DNA of 64,000 bases from Eucalyptus grandis. Lineage: Eukaryota; Streptophyta; Magnoliopsida; Myrtales; Myrtaceae. Position numbers and translations under genes: made by a program. The notes beneath the pieces are model-generated. The model worked only from the letters and a program-made list of their open reading frames with translations. It did no database searches and was not told the DNA's origin. Below, in pieces: positions 11,560 through 22,084 of the stretch (position 1 is its first letter; each line of letters starts with the position of its first letter). The stretch covers positions 46,314,127 through 46,378,126 of the forward strand of contig NC_052619.1 in the NCBI RefSeq assembly GCF_016545825.1, written 5' to 3'.

Positions 11560-13090
11560 AATTTCTTAAGAGCATAGGTAAATTTCAAAATCATCGATAA
11601 CTAAATTTTGATCAGCAACTTATTTGGCGGGTAATTAGTAAATTACCGATAGTTTTATAGCATAATCAAGAAATATTTAGTCTATTAACGTGCTAGAAGT
11701 TACCAAAAGTTTTGTGAAAGTACCGACAATTATTTGATTATTTTCAATTAGCAAATATTTTTGTAAATAATCAATATTACTTGCGTAGCTTCCAATGTAT
11801 TAAAGTTACTAATTTTAAAGAAAATTGCCAACCTGTAATTGAGTCTATATATCAACTATTATTTGACTTTATAAATATTACCGATTGGTTCAAGACCTTA
11901 CCAGTATTTAACTGCTAAAATTAGCATCATATTAAAGTTACTAACTCTTATAGCAAGTTACCAATATTAATTTGAGTGATTTACCAACTCTTCATAAGTT
12001 AAGTTACCATTTTGTTTTAGTTATTAACTCTTACTTGATTAAGTTACTAACGTTTATCTAATTGTTTAGAAATCACTTATTTAAAAAAAATTACCAATAT
12101 TTATTTGTCAATGTTTTCGTCATGTTAAAATTACAAACTCTTACAAAAAAAAAAAAATTGCCGATGTTTATTTGAGTCCATTTACTAATTTTTAATTGAT
12201 TGTCTTAAACGTGCTAGAAAAGCTCCCCAAATAAATGTGGGCATATTAACCAAATAGTTGATACTTTGAAACTATCAAATAAAAGTTGGTAAGTGACTCA
12301 AATAAGAGTGTGTAAATTAAATTTCGCAAATAAATGATAGTAAATTAGTGTAATGGTGTTAGCCAATTTCAAAAGAATTTGTAATTCTGTAAGAATAACA
12401 ACGTTAATATGTTAGTAAGCTCTCAAAAATAAATAAACTATTAAAATAGTGGATGGTTATGAAATAGACACTGGTGACTAACACAAATAAGAGTTGATAA
12501 TCTTGGGTATTAGTAGCTTTGCTAGTTGGTAAGTTGCCACAAACGTTGTTATATTATTGAAACTTTCAAAACAATCAAATATACGTCATTAAATAACTCA
12601 AATATCAGTTGGCAGTTTCATATAAGAAATTATAATTAGCTATGCAAATAAATATTGGTAAATTACTCGTTTAGTTGGTAATTTTGGAAGCCGTTTGAAA
12701 TTTAGTATAAGAGTTACTAACTTTAATACTTTGGTAATTGCAACAAATAAATGTCTATGAAATATAGGAACGACTTTAACTCCAAAAACAAGTGGACTCA
12801 TCTAACATTTGGTAATTTTCTAAAAGAGATTGTAACTTAAACAAGTTGGTAAGCTGGCAAATAAACATTGATAGATTATTAAAGGTAGCAACTAAAATAA
12901 AAATCGGTAATTTCCTATAAGAGTTAATAAAAAAACTTTAACCAATTAATGATGGTAACTTAACTTGTGAAAAGTTGGTAAACCACCAAAATCAAAGTTG
13001 ATAGTTTCCTATTTGAGTTAATAACTTTAACAAGTTAACAACTTTAAAAATAAATGTTGGTAATTGTTAGAGTAATTGAAAATTTTAATT
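11560..13090. repeat. Foldback-like element of short inverted sub-repeats
   Basis: About 1.5 kb of AT-rich DNA in which a phrase like ttaccaat..tatttgagttactaactctta recurs many times. In the left half it reads in one orientation (ttaccaa). In the right half it reads mostly as the complement (ttggtaa). One good arm match is about 11940-12005 against the complement of about 12945-13010. The ends and target duplication could not be fixed by eye. The arrangement resembles foldback or Mutator-like elements with repeat-built arms. It has no coding capacity. Confidence 0.55.
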
Positions 13091-14440
13091 TAAAGTACAA
13101 GAATGCATTCACGAGCAAATCTCTATTCTCCATGTCTAATTGTTACACATATTTTGGTAATAAATGATATCACTTTATATTCTATTGCATAATTCTCTAA
13201 TCGAATAATGCAAATTTTGATAATAAATGTTTAAAAATATATATATTTTTATGTATATATAGATTCTACTTAAAAATATGTATAAGATTATATGCTTAAA
13301 TTTGATTGTTTATGATGAGGTCTCGAAAAGAATCGACCCATCTCATATTTGACTTACATTTAACAAACATTAATAAATGAAAAGATCAAATTCATATTTG
13401 GCTCATATTTTACAAATAAATCATTGAATTCATAATTGAGAAATAATCACAAGGCCTCGGATGTTTAGTGGATCATCCATCCAAACTCCTTGTGGGGTTT
13501 ATGTTGGGTAAAAACTGATTGCCCAATTTTATTGATACCGGGATGAGTCTACCCGACCACTTTCTTGGCCCAATCACGTTGGCCATTCCATGGCCTTCCA
13601 GTCAAGGATCCCGAGGCCCACTTTCGGTCCATCTCGTATCTGTTAGTTAATCCTAACTACAACCCACGGCCTATTACATGTTGTTGGACCTAAGAAAGAA
13701 AAGTGCCCTTTAAAAACGAAAATCCATCCGTGAATCTTGGCTCGTCGGATTTATTCATAGGCGGGTCATACTAAACCAAAAGAAATGGGCAACCGGTCCG
13801 TCCGATTAGAATGCATGAGGAAGACAATACTCACAGATACTAAAGTTTCTAATGGTGAAAATTATTCATTGTAATTCCTCAATTAGTGCTTTTCATTTTG
13901 ATGGGGGCTTTTGCACATAAAATCTATTGAAGAAGATACATGTTTTTGGGCTTTTGTCAGATTCCATTAGGGGAGGCCCAAACCAACGTGTTGGTCATTT
14001 TTTCAGGCCATGCATGGTGGGCAAAGGCTATCGCCCAAGTGCATCCAAGTGATGGACGAGTACTTTGGGGCACGAAGAATTAGGAGTAGTACTCATTGAT
14101 ATTATATGTCAAAAACCAAAGTCTTACTCAGTTTTTCCAGAATGTTTACTATTTTATGTTTGGATTTAATATCACCACACATAATTTTTTTGCGTCGAAT
14201 TTGTCATTATCTACATTAAATCCATTTTGCAACCATCTACCACATGTGTTGACATACATGCATTGTAGTAACGGAGGGTCAATTTGGGCCGGGGGTACCA
14301 ATTTGAAATTTTTGTGAGGCGGAAATTAGTCATAAATGTGTCATGAGGGACCGGTTTTGGGTCTTTAATGATATTAATCCTCTCTATTAATCAGAGGATA
14401 AACCTACTAATTCCATATAAGCTGTAGACAGAATTTCATT
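13090..14440. other. Intronic DNA without recognised features
   Basis: Moderately AT-rich DNA with scattered short open frames only. A less AT-rich block at 13440-13830 (ggcctcggatg... to gggcaaccgg) looks like part of another inserted element, but I could not find paired ends. No coding or RNA gene is supported. Confidence 0.4.
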
Positions 14441-14965
14441 GATGTATATATTTATTTTGTTATAATTTTCTGCACATGTTTTATCTCTTGCGAAAAAGTC
14501 ACGTCGATATCAACATTCAGAATCATAAATATAGTCGTATCCAGGCAATGGACAAGCATCATACTAGTTTTCTATAAAAGTTAGTACCTTTAACTTGTTG
14601 TTAAGCTACATAATGAAATAGTTTGTAATTTAAAACTATGTAGTAACTTAAAAGTATTGGTTACTTACCAAAGCATTACTGTTAATTAAGTTTTCAATCA
14701 AAATTTTGTTGGCAACAGAATTTGACAATTGACAATGTCTGTCAACTTTTACCAACACCGAACGGCGTTCAATTTTACACAATGGGACAATGGAATCGTC
14801 CCTATGTAATTTGTTTAGGAAAACTACAAGAACCATTAATTTGACTCCGGACAGATGGAAATAATTACTTGTTCATTAGAGTCAAATTTTGTATTAAATA
14901 CTTATCTCAGGTTTTTTTTTTTTCATCTAGAATGTCTACCCAAGTTGGTTTCTTTGTTCTTGCAG

Positions 14966-15843
14966 GACTTCATAAAACTGAACTTCATTAACTTCAGTGG
15001 ATGCCAATCACTGGTTTGTATGCCGGACCTCGATTGTTTTCCAAACCTCGAGATATTGGATCTCTATGAGTGCAAAAACTTGGAGTGTGCCCACAAATCA
15101 GTTTCATATCACAATAAGTTACAATTTTTGAATTTAGGGGGTGCTCAAAACTCCATCATCTCCCTGATATGCTCGAGGCCAAGAATCTTCAACTTCTCAA
15201 TCTTAGAGATTGCTCAAATTTGCAAAGACTCCCTGATTTTTCGGATAAAATGAAAGGCTTGCGAGGACTTAATTTACGAGGGACTTCAATTGAGGGACTT
15301 CCTGCATCCATAGAAAATCTTATCTCTTTGGGGGAAATGGATTTAGATGACTGCAAGAAATTGGCAATCCTTCCGTCTAGCATTTACAGGTTGCCAAATC
15401 TTGAATTCCTGACGCTTTGTGGCTGCTCAAAACTAGTCAAGTTTCCAAAGAGGAAGGGGAATTCGAGCGTTCCCCATACGAAAATGGGATTTCCTAAGTT
15501 ACGTTGGCTAAACCTTTGTAAATGCAATTTATCGGAAATAGAATTCCTGGAGAATCCTTCCTGTTTTCCCTCCTTAAACTATTTGTATTTGGAGGGAAAC
15601 AATTTTACTAACCTTCCTACACGTGAGCAACAATATAAGTTGCCTCATTTACCAGTTTCGTATCATCAAAGAATACAAGAGATCCTCGACATTCCAGGGC
15701 AATTTCAACGTCAATGGGCAATTGGCTACGAATCTCTGAGTGAAAAGCCCTCAAACATATGTAACTGTGACGATGCTGACCTATGTTCATGTCATGAAGT
15801 GGTCCATGAAGTGTTGGCCTTTAATCATATGTTGAAGAGTGAG
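14966..15843 (+). pseudogene. TNL1 main LRR exon with one frameshift
   Basis: Starts after acceptor cttgcag with D-F-I-K-L-N-F-I-N-F-S-G-C, the usual start of the second LRR exon of TNLs. Repeats follow: LVCMPDLDCFPNLEILDLYE, NLQLLNLRDCSNLQRLPDFS, GLRGLNLRGTSIEGLPASI, LPNLEFLTLCGCSKLVKFP and FPSLNYLYLEGNNFTNLP. It ends at donor gag|gttaga. The exon is 878 nt, one short of a multiple of three. The frame breaks at the G-run 15136-15141 (ttagggggtgc): before it one frame is LRR-like, after it another. This makes TNL1 a probable pseudogene unless the run is miscalled. Confidence 0.82.
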
Positions 15844-16282
15844 GTTAGACTCTCCCTCTCTCTTTGATTGATATGGGGCCGTGTACATGTTGGCTGCGCC
15901 AAGTGTTTGTATACTGTGGAAGGCCGAAAATCCTGAATCGGTGGGCTAATTAACAAAAGAAAACATTTTGAAAGTGATTCTGCATGTACATGTGGTGGAA
16001 GTGGCTATAAGGCAACGTAACTAATATTCTCTCTATCTATAGAACTCTAGCTCTCTGTGTTATTGCAAGGATCACCCAATGAAAAACTTCAACAACATAT
16101 GTGCATCCAGTTACAAAATCTTCAATATTTCATATCCCCTTTCCACCAATTAAGTGCAAAAAAATCTTTGTAATACTATTGCTAACTATGGCTAAACTAT
16201 AAGACTACCCACTAAACTCATTGAAACTCCTCTTTTTAGGTGCCAATTTCGAAAAACTATCTAACAATGTGCATTATGACAG

Positions 16283-16897
16283 GTTTTTCATGAGCTTTAT
16301 GGTTGCCGAGAAGTTGTTATGCCTGGGGGAGAAATGCCAGAATGGTTGCTCCCTAATAATGATGGTCATATTTCTTTCATGGCTTCAAAGGACTTGCTTG
16401 AGAAATTCTTAGGAATAGCTTTCTGTGTCGTAACCCAAGCAAAATGTGGAATAAAGTATGCAAAGTTGAATATTGCCTCAGATTCTGATGCCGGAAATCC
16501 TTCTTTTCTGACCAAGCCATACCTACTGAATTTCGATAATGTGTTGCTTCAGTGTTACGAACCAAGGCTACTGTGGGGTAGATACTCTATTGGTCCAAAT
16601 GACTGGCATCGTTTCATGTTAACCGTTACAGCATCGGATAATCAAATTGTGAAAATATGTGGATTCCGACTAATATGCAAGCCATTAGAGAATGATTTGG
16701 AGATTTTTCTTCAACATAATCAGTCCCTGGATCCAGCTTTACTGTACGAGGTTCAACATGAAGATAATCAGACGAGCATGGTGGAAGAAAGTTCAAGTGA
16801 AACAAAAGATTTTCTAGATAATAAAACTAGTAGAGAGAAAAATAGTTCAAGTGATTTAATACTCGAAGGATCCAACGTGACTGACATCTCAATCCAG
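16283..16897 (+). CDS. TNL1 first C-JID (post-LRR) exon
   Basis: A 205-codon, phase-0 exon from acceptor attatgacag to donor atccag|gtctct. It encodes a C-terminal jelly-roll/Ig-like (C-JID) domain. This fold in TIR-type receptors such as RPP1 and ROQ1 contacts pathogen effectors. The signature VVMPGGEMPEWL is followed by G-H-I-S-F-M-A-S and FLGIAFCVV, all typical of the domain. A Ser/Glu-rich tail ends the exon. It joins in frame to the LRR exon (K-S-E | V-F-H-E-L-Y). The T/C-rich run after 16897 lies in the next intron. Confidence 0.85.
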
Positions 16898-17189
16898 GTC
16901 TCTCCCTCCCCCTCCCCACCTTCTCTCCATCCCCACCCCCCCCCCCCAAAGCAAAAAATCGGCGCTCTCTCTGTGCATGGTTGTGTCTGTGCGTAGGTGA
17001 GCGAGAAACATGCAGTCTATGTTTAGTGCTTTGTGTTTCATAATGCAAAAGCTGAAAATGCTAGATAAACAAATTAATCAAGGGTGATTATGCACCTTAT
17101 ATGTTATATAATGAAAGCAAGGATCAATGCATCTAATTATTATAGAACACTAGCTTAGGTTGAATTACAATGAACATGCTCAAATCAAG

Positions 17190-17227
17190 CCCTAGGTGGT
17201 TCACCCCCGAAAAATTTGGTCGCGACA
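17190..17227 (+). repeat. 38-bp LTR-end remnant in an intron
   Basis: The sequence gccctaggtggttcaccccc...ggtcgcgaca matches the last ~40 bp of the solo LTR ending at 10344, with small differences. It lies in the intron between the two C-JID exons, 33 bp before the acceptor. No left LTR end (TGTTGACACC) is nearby. Confidence 0.7.
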
Positions 17228-17260
17228 TTGGGTTCTTCTAACTATTTTCTCATTTAGCAG

Positions 17261-17851
17261 AAATGTCGCTATTCCCGGAGTGGTGCTTATCGGCGAAATA
17301 TTGTCCCTGGAGGAGAGATGCCAGAGGAGTTTGTGCCTGTTGAAGACGGTACCATATCTTTCATGGCTTCACAAGACTTGTATGACAAGTTCCTAGGATT
17401 GGCTCTTTGTGTTGTTTTCAGTGTAGAAGATGGAAAAAAGGAGATATCTTTTGACATCGTGCCACACATTAACGACGAAAGGCGGAATGTGCTATCGGGA
17501 ACTCTCGGGTCATTTGATTTGGATCACACGTGGATTCAATACCTCAAACCAAATGCGTTGTGGGGATTATTGGAGGGAGGAGTTGACTTTGGTCAATTTG
17601 ACGAGATATATTTACGATTTAGCCTTAATCTTAGAGTATCTGGTGGAACCCTAAAAATGTTGGGATATATGATAAGATGCGGGCGAGTAGAGGATGATTT
17701 GAAGGCTGTGCTTGAAGACAATAAATCAGTGAATCCAGCTTCACTCTATGAGGAGGATTCTGATGAACCAGAAGACGGCTTCGATTGGTGGACAGATTCT
17801 ACAAGAGAATTCCTTCACAAATGTCACATCCATAGACGGGAACTGGTCTAG
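17261..17851 (+). CDS. TNL1 second C-JID exon and stop
   Basis: A 197-codon exon from acceptor tttagcag to TAG at 17849-17851. It repeats the C-JID pattern of the preceding exon: NIVPGGEMPEEF, then DGTISFMASQDLYDKFLGLALCVVF, with a comparable layout of later strands and an acidic tail. The phase (0) is compatible with 16897, so both domains could sit in one transcript. The alternative is that only one is used, by splicing or after decay. In the first copy the fourth residue after MPE is a large hydrophobic/aromatic pair (W-L); here it is E-F. Confidence 0.85.
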   Translation, partial: KCRYSRSGAYRRNIVPGGEMPEEFVPVEDGTISFMASQDLYDKFLGLALCVVFSVEDGKKEISFDIVPHINDERRNVLSGTLGSFDLDHTWIQYLKPNALWGLLEGGVDFGQFDEIYLRFSLNLRVSGGTLKMLGYMIRCGRVEDDLKAVLEDNKSVNPASLYEEDSDEPEDGFDWWTDSTREFLHKCHIHRRELV

Positions 17852-18169
17852 TTTTGTTGGATAGCTTGGTCACGACTTCTGAGGGAGCTGCTTCCATTTT
17901 ATTATTATCGCCATGTCTTTAGAAGGGAACTACTTCTTTCTTATGATCATTATGGGGTGTTTAACGTATGAACTTTTTATTATTATGCCAGCTTCATTTG
18001 ATTTAAACTCAAGTGCAAGTTCATGGCAAGTGTTTGTTGATCATGGTCTCCTTGATAAATGTCATGTTCTGCACGGAAGGCTTAGTTACATGTCGTTTAC
18101 ATATCATTTACTGATTTCACAGCAAGTTTTCGTTTTTGGACTAGTCTGATTGCTATCTTGTGTTAATTC

Positions 18170-18550
18170 TCGAGTGTCTTATCATGTCCATGTTGATTCT
18201 CAAGTTTCAACAATAGTTTGAAGCAGCTAAAGTCTTGTACATTCAAAGACAACTTCCCACAGATTCATCAACTTTAGCTGAATCAGGGATGTCATACACG
18301 AATCTCTCTAGTGATTGATGATTAATGAGGCAGAGAGCGAGGGTGACAGAGTCCCCTGGACTGCTTTTTCAGTCCAAAATTAAAGTAGGTAAGAATGAGC
18401 AAAATCATCCATTACTTTGACTGATGGCTTAGCCATAGAGCGAGAGTTTAAAGCTTCCAAAGCCAGTGACAACTGCGGGAACAAGATAATCTCCTGCAGT
18501 CAGTGCTTGTCCCTTCTCTCTTTCATCTGAAGAAAATCCCCTCTGTATCG
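18170..18550. repeat. TNL 3'-flank repeat, copy A
   Basis: Direct repeat with 19110-19480: shared phrases ttgaagcagctaaagtcttgtaca, gatgtcatacacgaatctctctagt, ggcagagagc.agggtgac and cagtgcttgtcccttctctctttc. A shorter third copy is at 30340-30520, downstream of TNL3. It is non-coding. It probably marks duplicated 3' flanks of TNL genes. Confidence 0.75.
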
Positions 18551-19109
18551 TCGACTGGGTGTCCGATTTTGTCAACTAAATCCATTGTACAATACACAGA
18601 TTTAATTGTTTGACAACTAGTTTTCTGAAATTAGTTTCACCGTTTTTCTATTATATGAGATGTCCTGGTCAATTTAGATGGATAATTTTATTCCACTGTC
18701 ACACCATTTCGTGTAAAATTTTCTGAGAGTATCGCTACTGTCCATCGGTGTAATGCCGGAATAAAATCGGCGTGCTGTTGTTGGGTCTTGTTAGCTGTTA
18801 TGGATGAGAATTGTTCAAACTTTGTTTGGAAGGTGAGTTTATTTTTAATCTCACCCTATTGGTAGGTTCTGTTCGTTTCTCTTCTCAAACCTATAAAGTT
18901 GTTAGTCTTTATATTGTGATCTAGTCGATTCCTCTGTTGTTACTAAACAAATTGCATGAAATAGGTGCACTAGTCTTGTGTCGTAACTGGAGGCTTCTTT
19001 GAGCTGAAAGGTTTTGAGCTTGTAGCAGGTCGCTCGCCTGTTTTTGTATCACGTTATCTTAAAGCTCTATAGCCTCCCACTTTCTTTAACATTATTTAGA
19101 CACAGTACT

Positions 19110-19480
19110 TTACATGGTTTCGCTGCGAAGTGTCTCAATTTACAACAAACAGTTTTAAGCAACTAAAATCTTGTACATGGAAGGACAACTTCCTACAGCT
19201 GAAACAGCGATGTCATGCACCGATCTATCTAGTCAATATAGTCGTCAATGATTGATTGGCAGAGAGCAAGGGTGATAAAGAATCAATTGGACCGCTTTGT
19301 TCGGTCCAAAATTCCACTGAGGTAAGAATGGACAAGATCATACATAAATTTGAATGATGGCTTAGTCATAGAATGAGAGTTTAGGGCTTCCAAAGCCATT
19401 GACATCTGAGTGAACGAGATTTTCTCCTACAGCCAGTGCTTGTCCCATCTTTCTTTCGTCTGTAAAAACCCCCGTTACAT
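19110..19480. repeat. TNL 3'-flank repeat, copy B
   Basis: Second direct copy, about 940 bp downstream of copy A, at roughly 80-85% identity by eye. It is preceded by tttcgctgcgaagtgtc, which also precedes the third copy at 30340 (tttcgctgtgaagtgtcc). No gene lies between the copies. Confidence 0.75.
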
Positions 19481-19934
19481 CGACCAGGTTTTTATGATTC
19501 TGCCCAACTGAATCTAGCTTTAAACCACCCCTCCTCCCCAGAAAGAAGCAAGCCCATCGTTGAATTCAGGATTCAAAAAAGTAGCACTTACGCTCCATTT
19601 CACATTCCTCATCATTAAAGTACACTTCGTAATCAACATAACCTTTTTCCATCACCAAGTTCAATTTCATCAGGAACATTATCGATGGAAATGGAACCTT
19701 CAATTTTTTGTCAGAGCTGAATAACTAACATATATTCATTTTCAACAAATTATCTGCACTCGCTATTCGTGCAAACATCCTGAAATTGCTTATCGATGGC
19801 ATATTGTGTTCTGAGGGGGGTTTCAGGGTCAAAAGAGTTATATTCCTCTTAAGGTTTACTTTTCCACCTTACCCAATTGGCGAACGTACCCTTCAAAGAA
19901 AGAGTTCATACTTTCACTTATTTACATGGTAGAT

Positions 19935-21878
19935 GACGCTACGAACCCCTGGAGTGCCTTAACTTTGGCCAAAGGGACACTTAAGTGCCATAACTTACGA
20001 AATGTATATTTAAGTGCCAAAATCGGAGTAAAAATGATCACTTGAGTGCTAATCCGGTCAAAATCCGGCCAAAATGTCGACGTGGCACTTTTCCGGCGAA
20101 CCGAGCTCAAAACGACGCCGTTTTGCACGCTGACGTGGCCAAAACGGCGTTGTTTTGGGTGGCGTAAAAAAAAAATAAAATAAAATAATTAATTAAATTA
20201 AATTTATTTAAAATATTTAAAAATGATAATTTTAAAATTAAATTTAATTAAAATATTTTAAATTAAATTTAGTTGAAATATTAAAAAATTTATAAAAAAA
20301 AAAAAGGAAAGGGGGAGGCGGTGAGGAGCCGCTGCCGCCCGCCGGGAAGGGCCGACGACAGCGGGGGAGGGTCGGCGGGGTCGCGGGCCTAGCGGGCGGC
20401 AACCCCGGCCCTAGGGGGAGGGCTCGCGAGCCCTGCCCCCCCATTGGGGCGAGGGTCGCAGCCCTCACCTAGATCCGGCGAGGGTCGGCGGTCCTCGCTC
20501 GGCCAGCCAAGGCCGCGCCCGCGGGGGTTGCCCCGGTGGGCGGCGGCCCTTGGCCCCCGGGCGAGGGCGGCCGACCCTCCCGGTGTGGCGAGGGCTCGCG
20601 GCCCTCGCCCAGATCCGGGTCGGTAGCCCTCGCCCGGCCAGCCAAGGGCCGCCGCCCGCCGGGGTCGCCCCAACGGGCGGCGGCCCTTGGCCTTGCCGGG
20701 CGAGGGCCGCCGACCCTGCCGCCGGTCGCCCGGGGTCACGGGCCCGGCCGTGGCCCGCGACCCCGGCCGACCCTCCCCACGATCGCCGACCCTTCCCGGC
20801 GGCGGGGGCGGCGGTGGCGGCGGGCGAGGGCTAATCCCCTCCCGCCTCCCCCACCTTTCGTGTTTTTTTTTTTTTTAAAATTTAAAATTTTAATTTTTTA
20901 ATATTTCAACTAAATTTAGTTTTAAAATTATTATTTTTAAATATTTTAAGTAAATTTAGTTTTAAAATTAATTTAGTTTTAAAATTAATTTAATTAATTT
21001 TTTTTTTTTTACCACGTTAGCCCAAAACGACGCTGTTTTGGTTATGTCAGCGTGCAAAATGACGACTTTTTGGGCGCGCTTCGCCAGAAAAATACCACGT
21101 TGGTGTTTTGGCTAGACTTTGGCCGGAGTGGCACTCAAGTGATCCGTTTTTCTTCGAATGTGGCACTTAAGTGTACCTTTCGTAAGTTATGGCACTTAAG
21201 GTAGCGCATGGTAACGCTCCTGTTTCTCCCAATTTCTGTTCTTTTGTTCCCCGGAACAAAAAAAGAACAGAAACCTGTTTGGTAAAACATTTGTTCCCGG
21301 GAACAATTTCTCAATTTTTTGTTCCCGTTTTGTTCTCGAACAGTTTTGAGAAGCAAAAAAAAAAAGTTGCTTCTTGTTCCGGGAACAATTTCTAGAAGTA
21401 AGCTGATTTTCTTTTTAATTTTATTTTCTTACCGCAACCACCGTCAACCGCCGGAACCACCGCCGGCCGCCGCCGGTCGCCGGCCGCCAGCGATCGGCGG
21501 TCGTCGGCGGCCGATGGGCTTCCGGCAGCAGTCGGCGGTGACGGTCGGCGGCCAACGGTTGTGCGGTGGCGGCGGCTAGCGGGCCGGTGGTGGCGGCGGC
21601 GGCGCCGATCCGTCGGCAAAAATAAAAATGAATAAATACAAAAAAGAAATTGTTGCGTTACCAAACGCATTTCTATTATTTTTCTATTCCAGGAGTAGAA
21701 ATTTTGTATCGTTACCAAACGGGTTCTTTTACTTAGAAATTGTTCCCTAGAGCAGAAATAGAAAAGAACTATTTCTGAAAAAAAAAAAAAACTCTTTCCG
21801 GGAACAGAAGCGTTGTCATGCGCAGCAGCCTAAGTGTCCCTTTGGCCAAAATTATGGCACTTGAAGCGTTCTTTTGCC
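19935..21878. mobile_element. MULE-like element with nested insertion
   Basis: Inverted termini: left gagtgccttaactttggccaaagggacactta; right the complement of taagtgtccctttggccaaaattatggcact. A perfect 10-bp duplication CATGGTAGAT lies at 19925-19934 and 21879-21888. Subterminal arms repeat aagtgccataacttacg and gacgtggc. The core (20290-20860) is extremely GC-rich, with degenerate cgaggg/gcggcc repeats, and gives long spurious open frames on both strands. It differs in terminal sequence from the three MULE copies elsewhere in the window. Element 21200-21830 is inserted in its right arm. Confidence 0.88.
21200..21830. mobile_element. PIF/Harbinger-like MITE nested in the MULE
   Basis: Ends ggtagcgcatggtaacgct and the complement of agcgttgtcatgcgcagcagcc. 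TAA lies on both sides (21197-21199 and 21831-21833). Removing it restores the outer arm (cacttaagtgtccctttggcc), matching the left arm at 19965-19985. The interior has ttgttcccgggaacaa palindromes and a GC-rich core, as in the copy at 44090-45017. Confidence 0.85.
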
Positions 21879-22084
21879 CATGGTAGATATTCCCATCCAA
21901 AACCGTCTTTCACATAAATTGGAACCCAATGATGTCGCTTATTATATAAGTAGCCCCACCATTCATTTTCACGAAGATCATCACTCAAACATATATCCGC
22001 AAGCTATTTCAGATTCCTCAACGGTTGAGGATCATAGGCAATTGTATGTAAAATCACCTTGACTTGTTGAATTTGAGAATATCA

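Larger units (their letters stand above)
6390..14965 (+). other. TNL1 giant intron, about 8.6 kb, loaded with insertions
   Basis: It starts gtgcgc and ends ttcttgcag. The last 500 bp (about 14440-14965) align with the end of the intron at 39791-41935 of the TIR-NBS gene: the same phrases on resting between tatcaacatt, ttaccaaagcatta and gtctaccc..ttggttt. This shows that the exons at 6118 and 14966 belong to one gene. The paralogous intron is 2.1 kb, so roughly 6.5 kb was inserted. It contains a MITE (6924-7597), a solo LTR (7689-10344), a LINE fragment (10465-10937) and a foldback-like element (about 11560-13090). Nothing recognisable was found in 10985-11560 or 13090-14440. Confidence 0.7.

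Noticed and set aside
20244..20901. Several 60-120 codon frames rich in Gly, Pro and Arg
   Set aside because: GC-rich core of a MULE; repeat translation on both strands.
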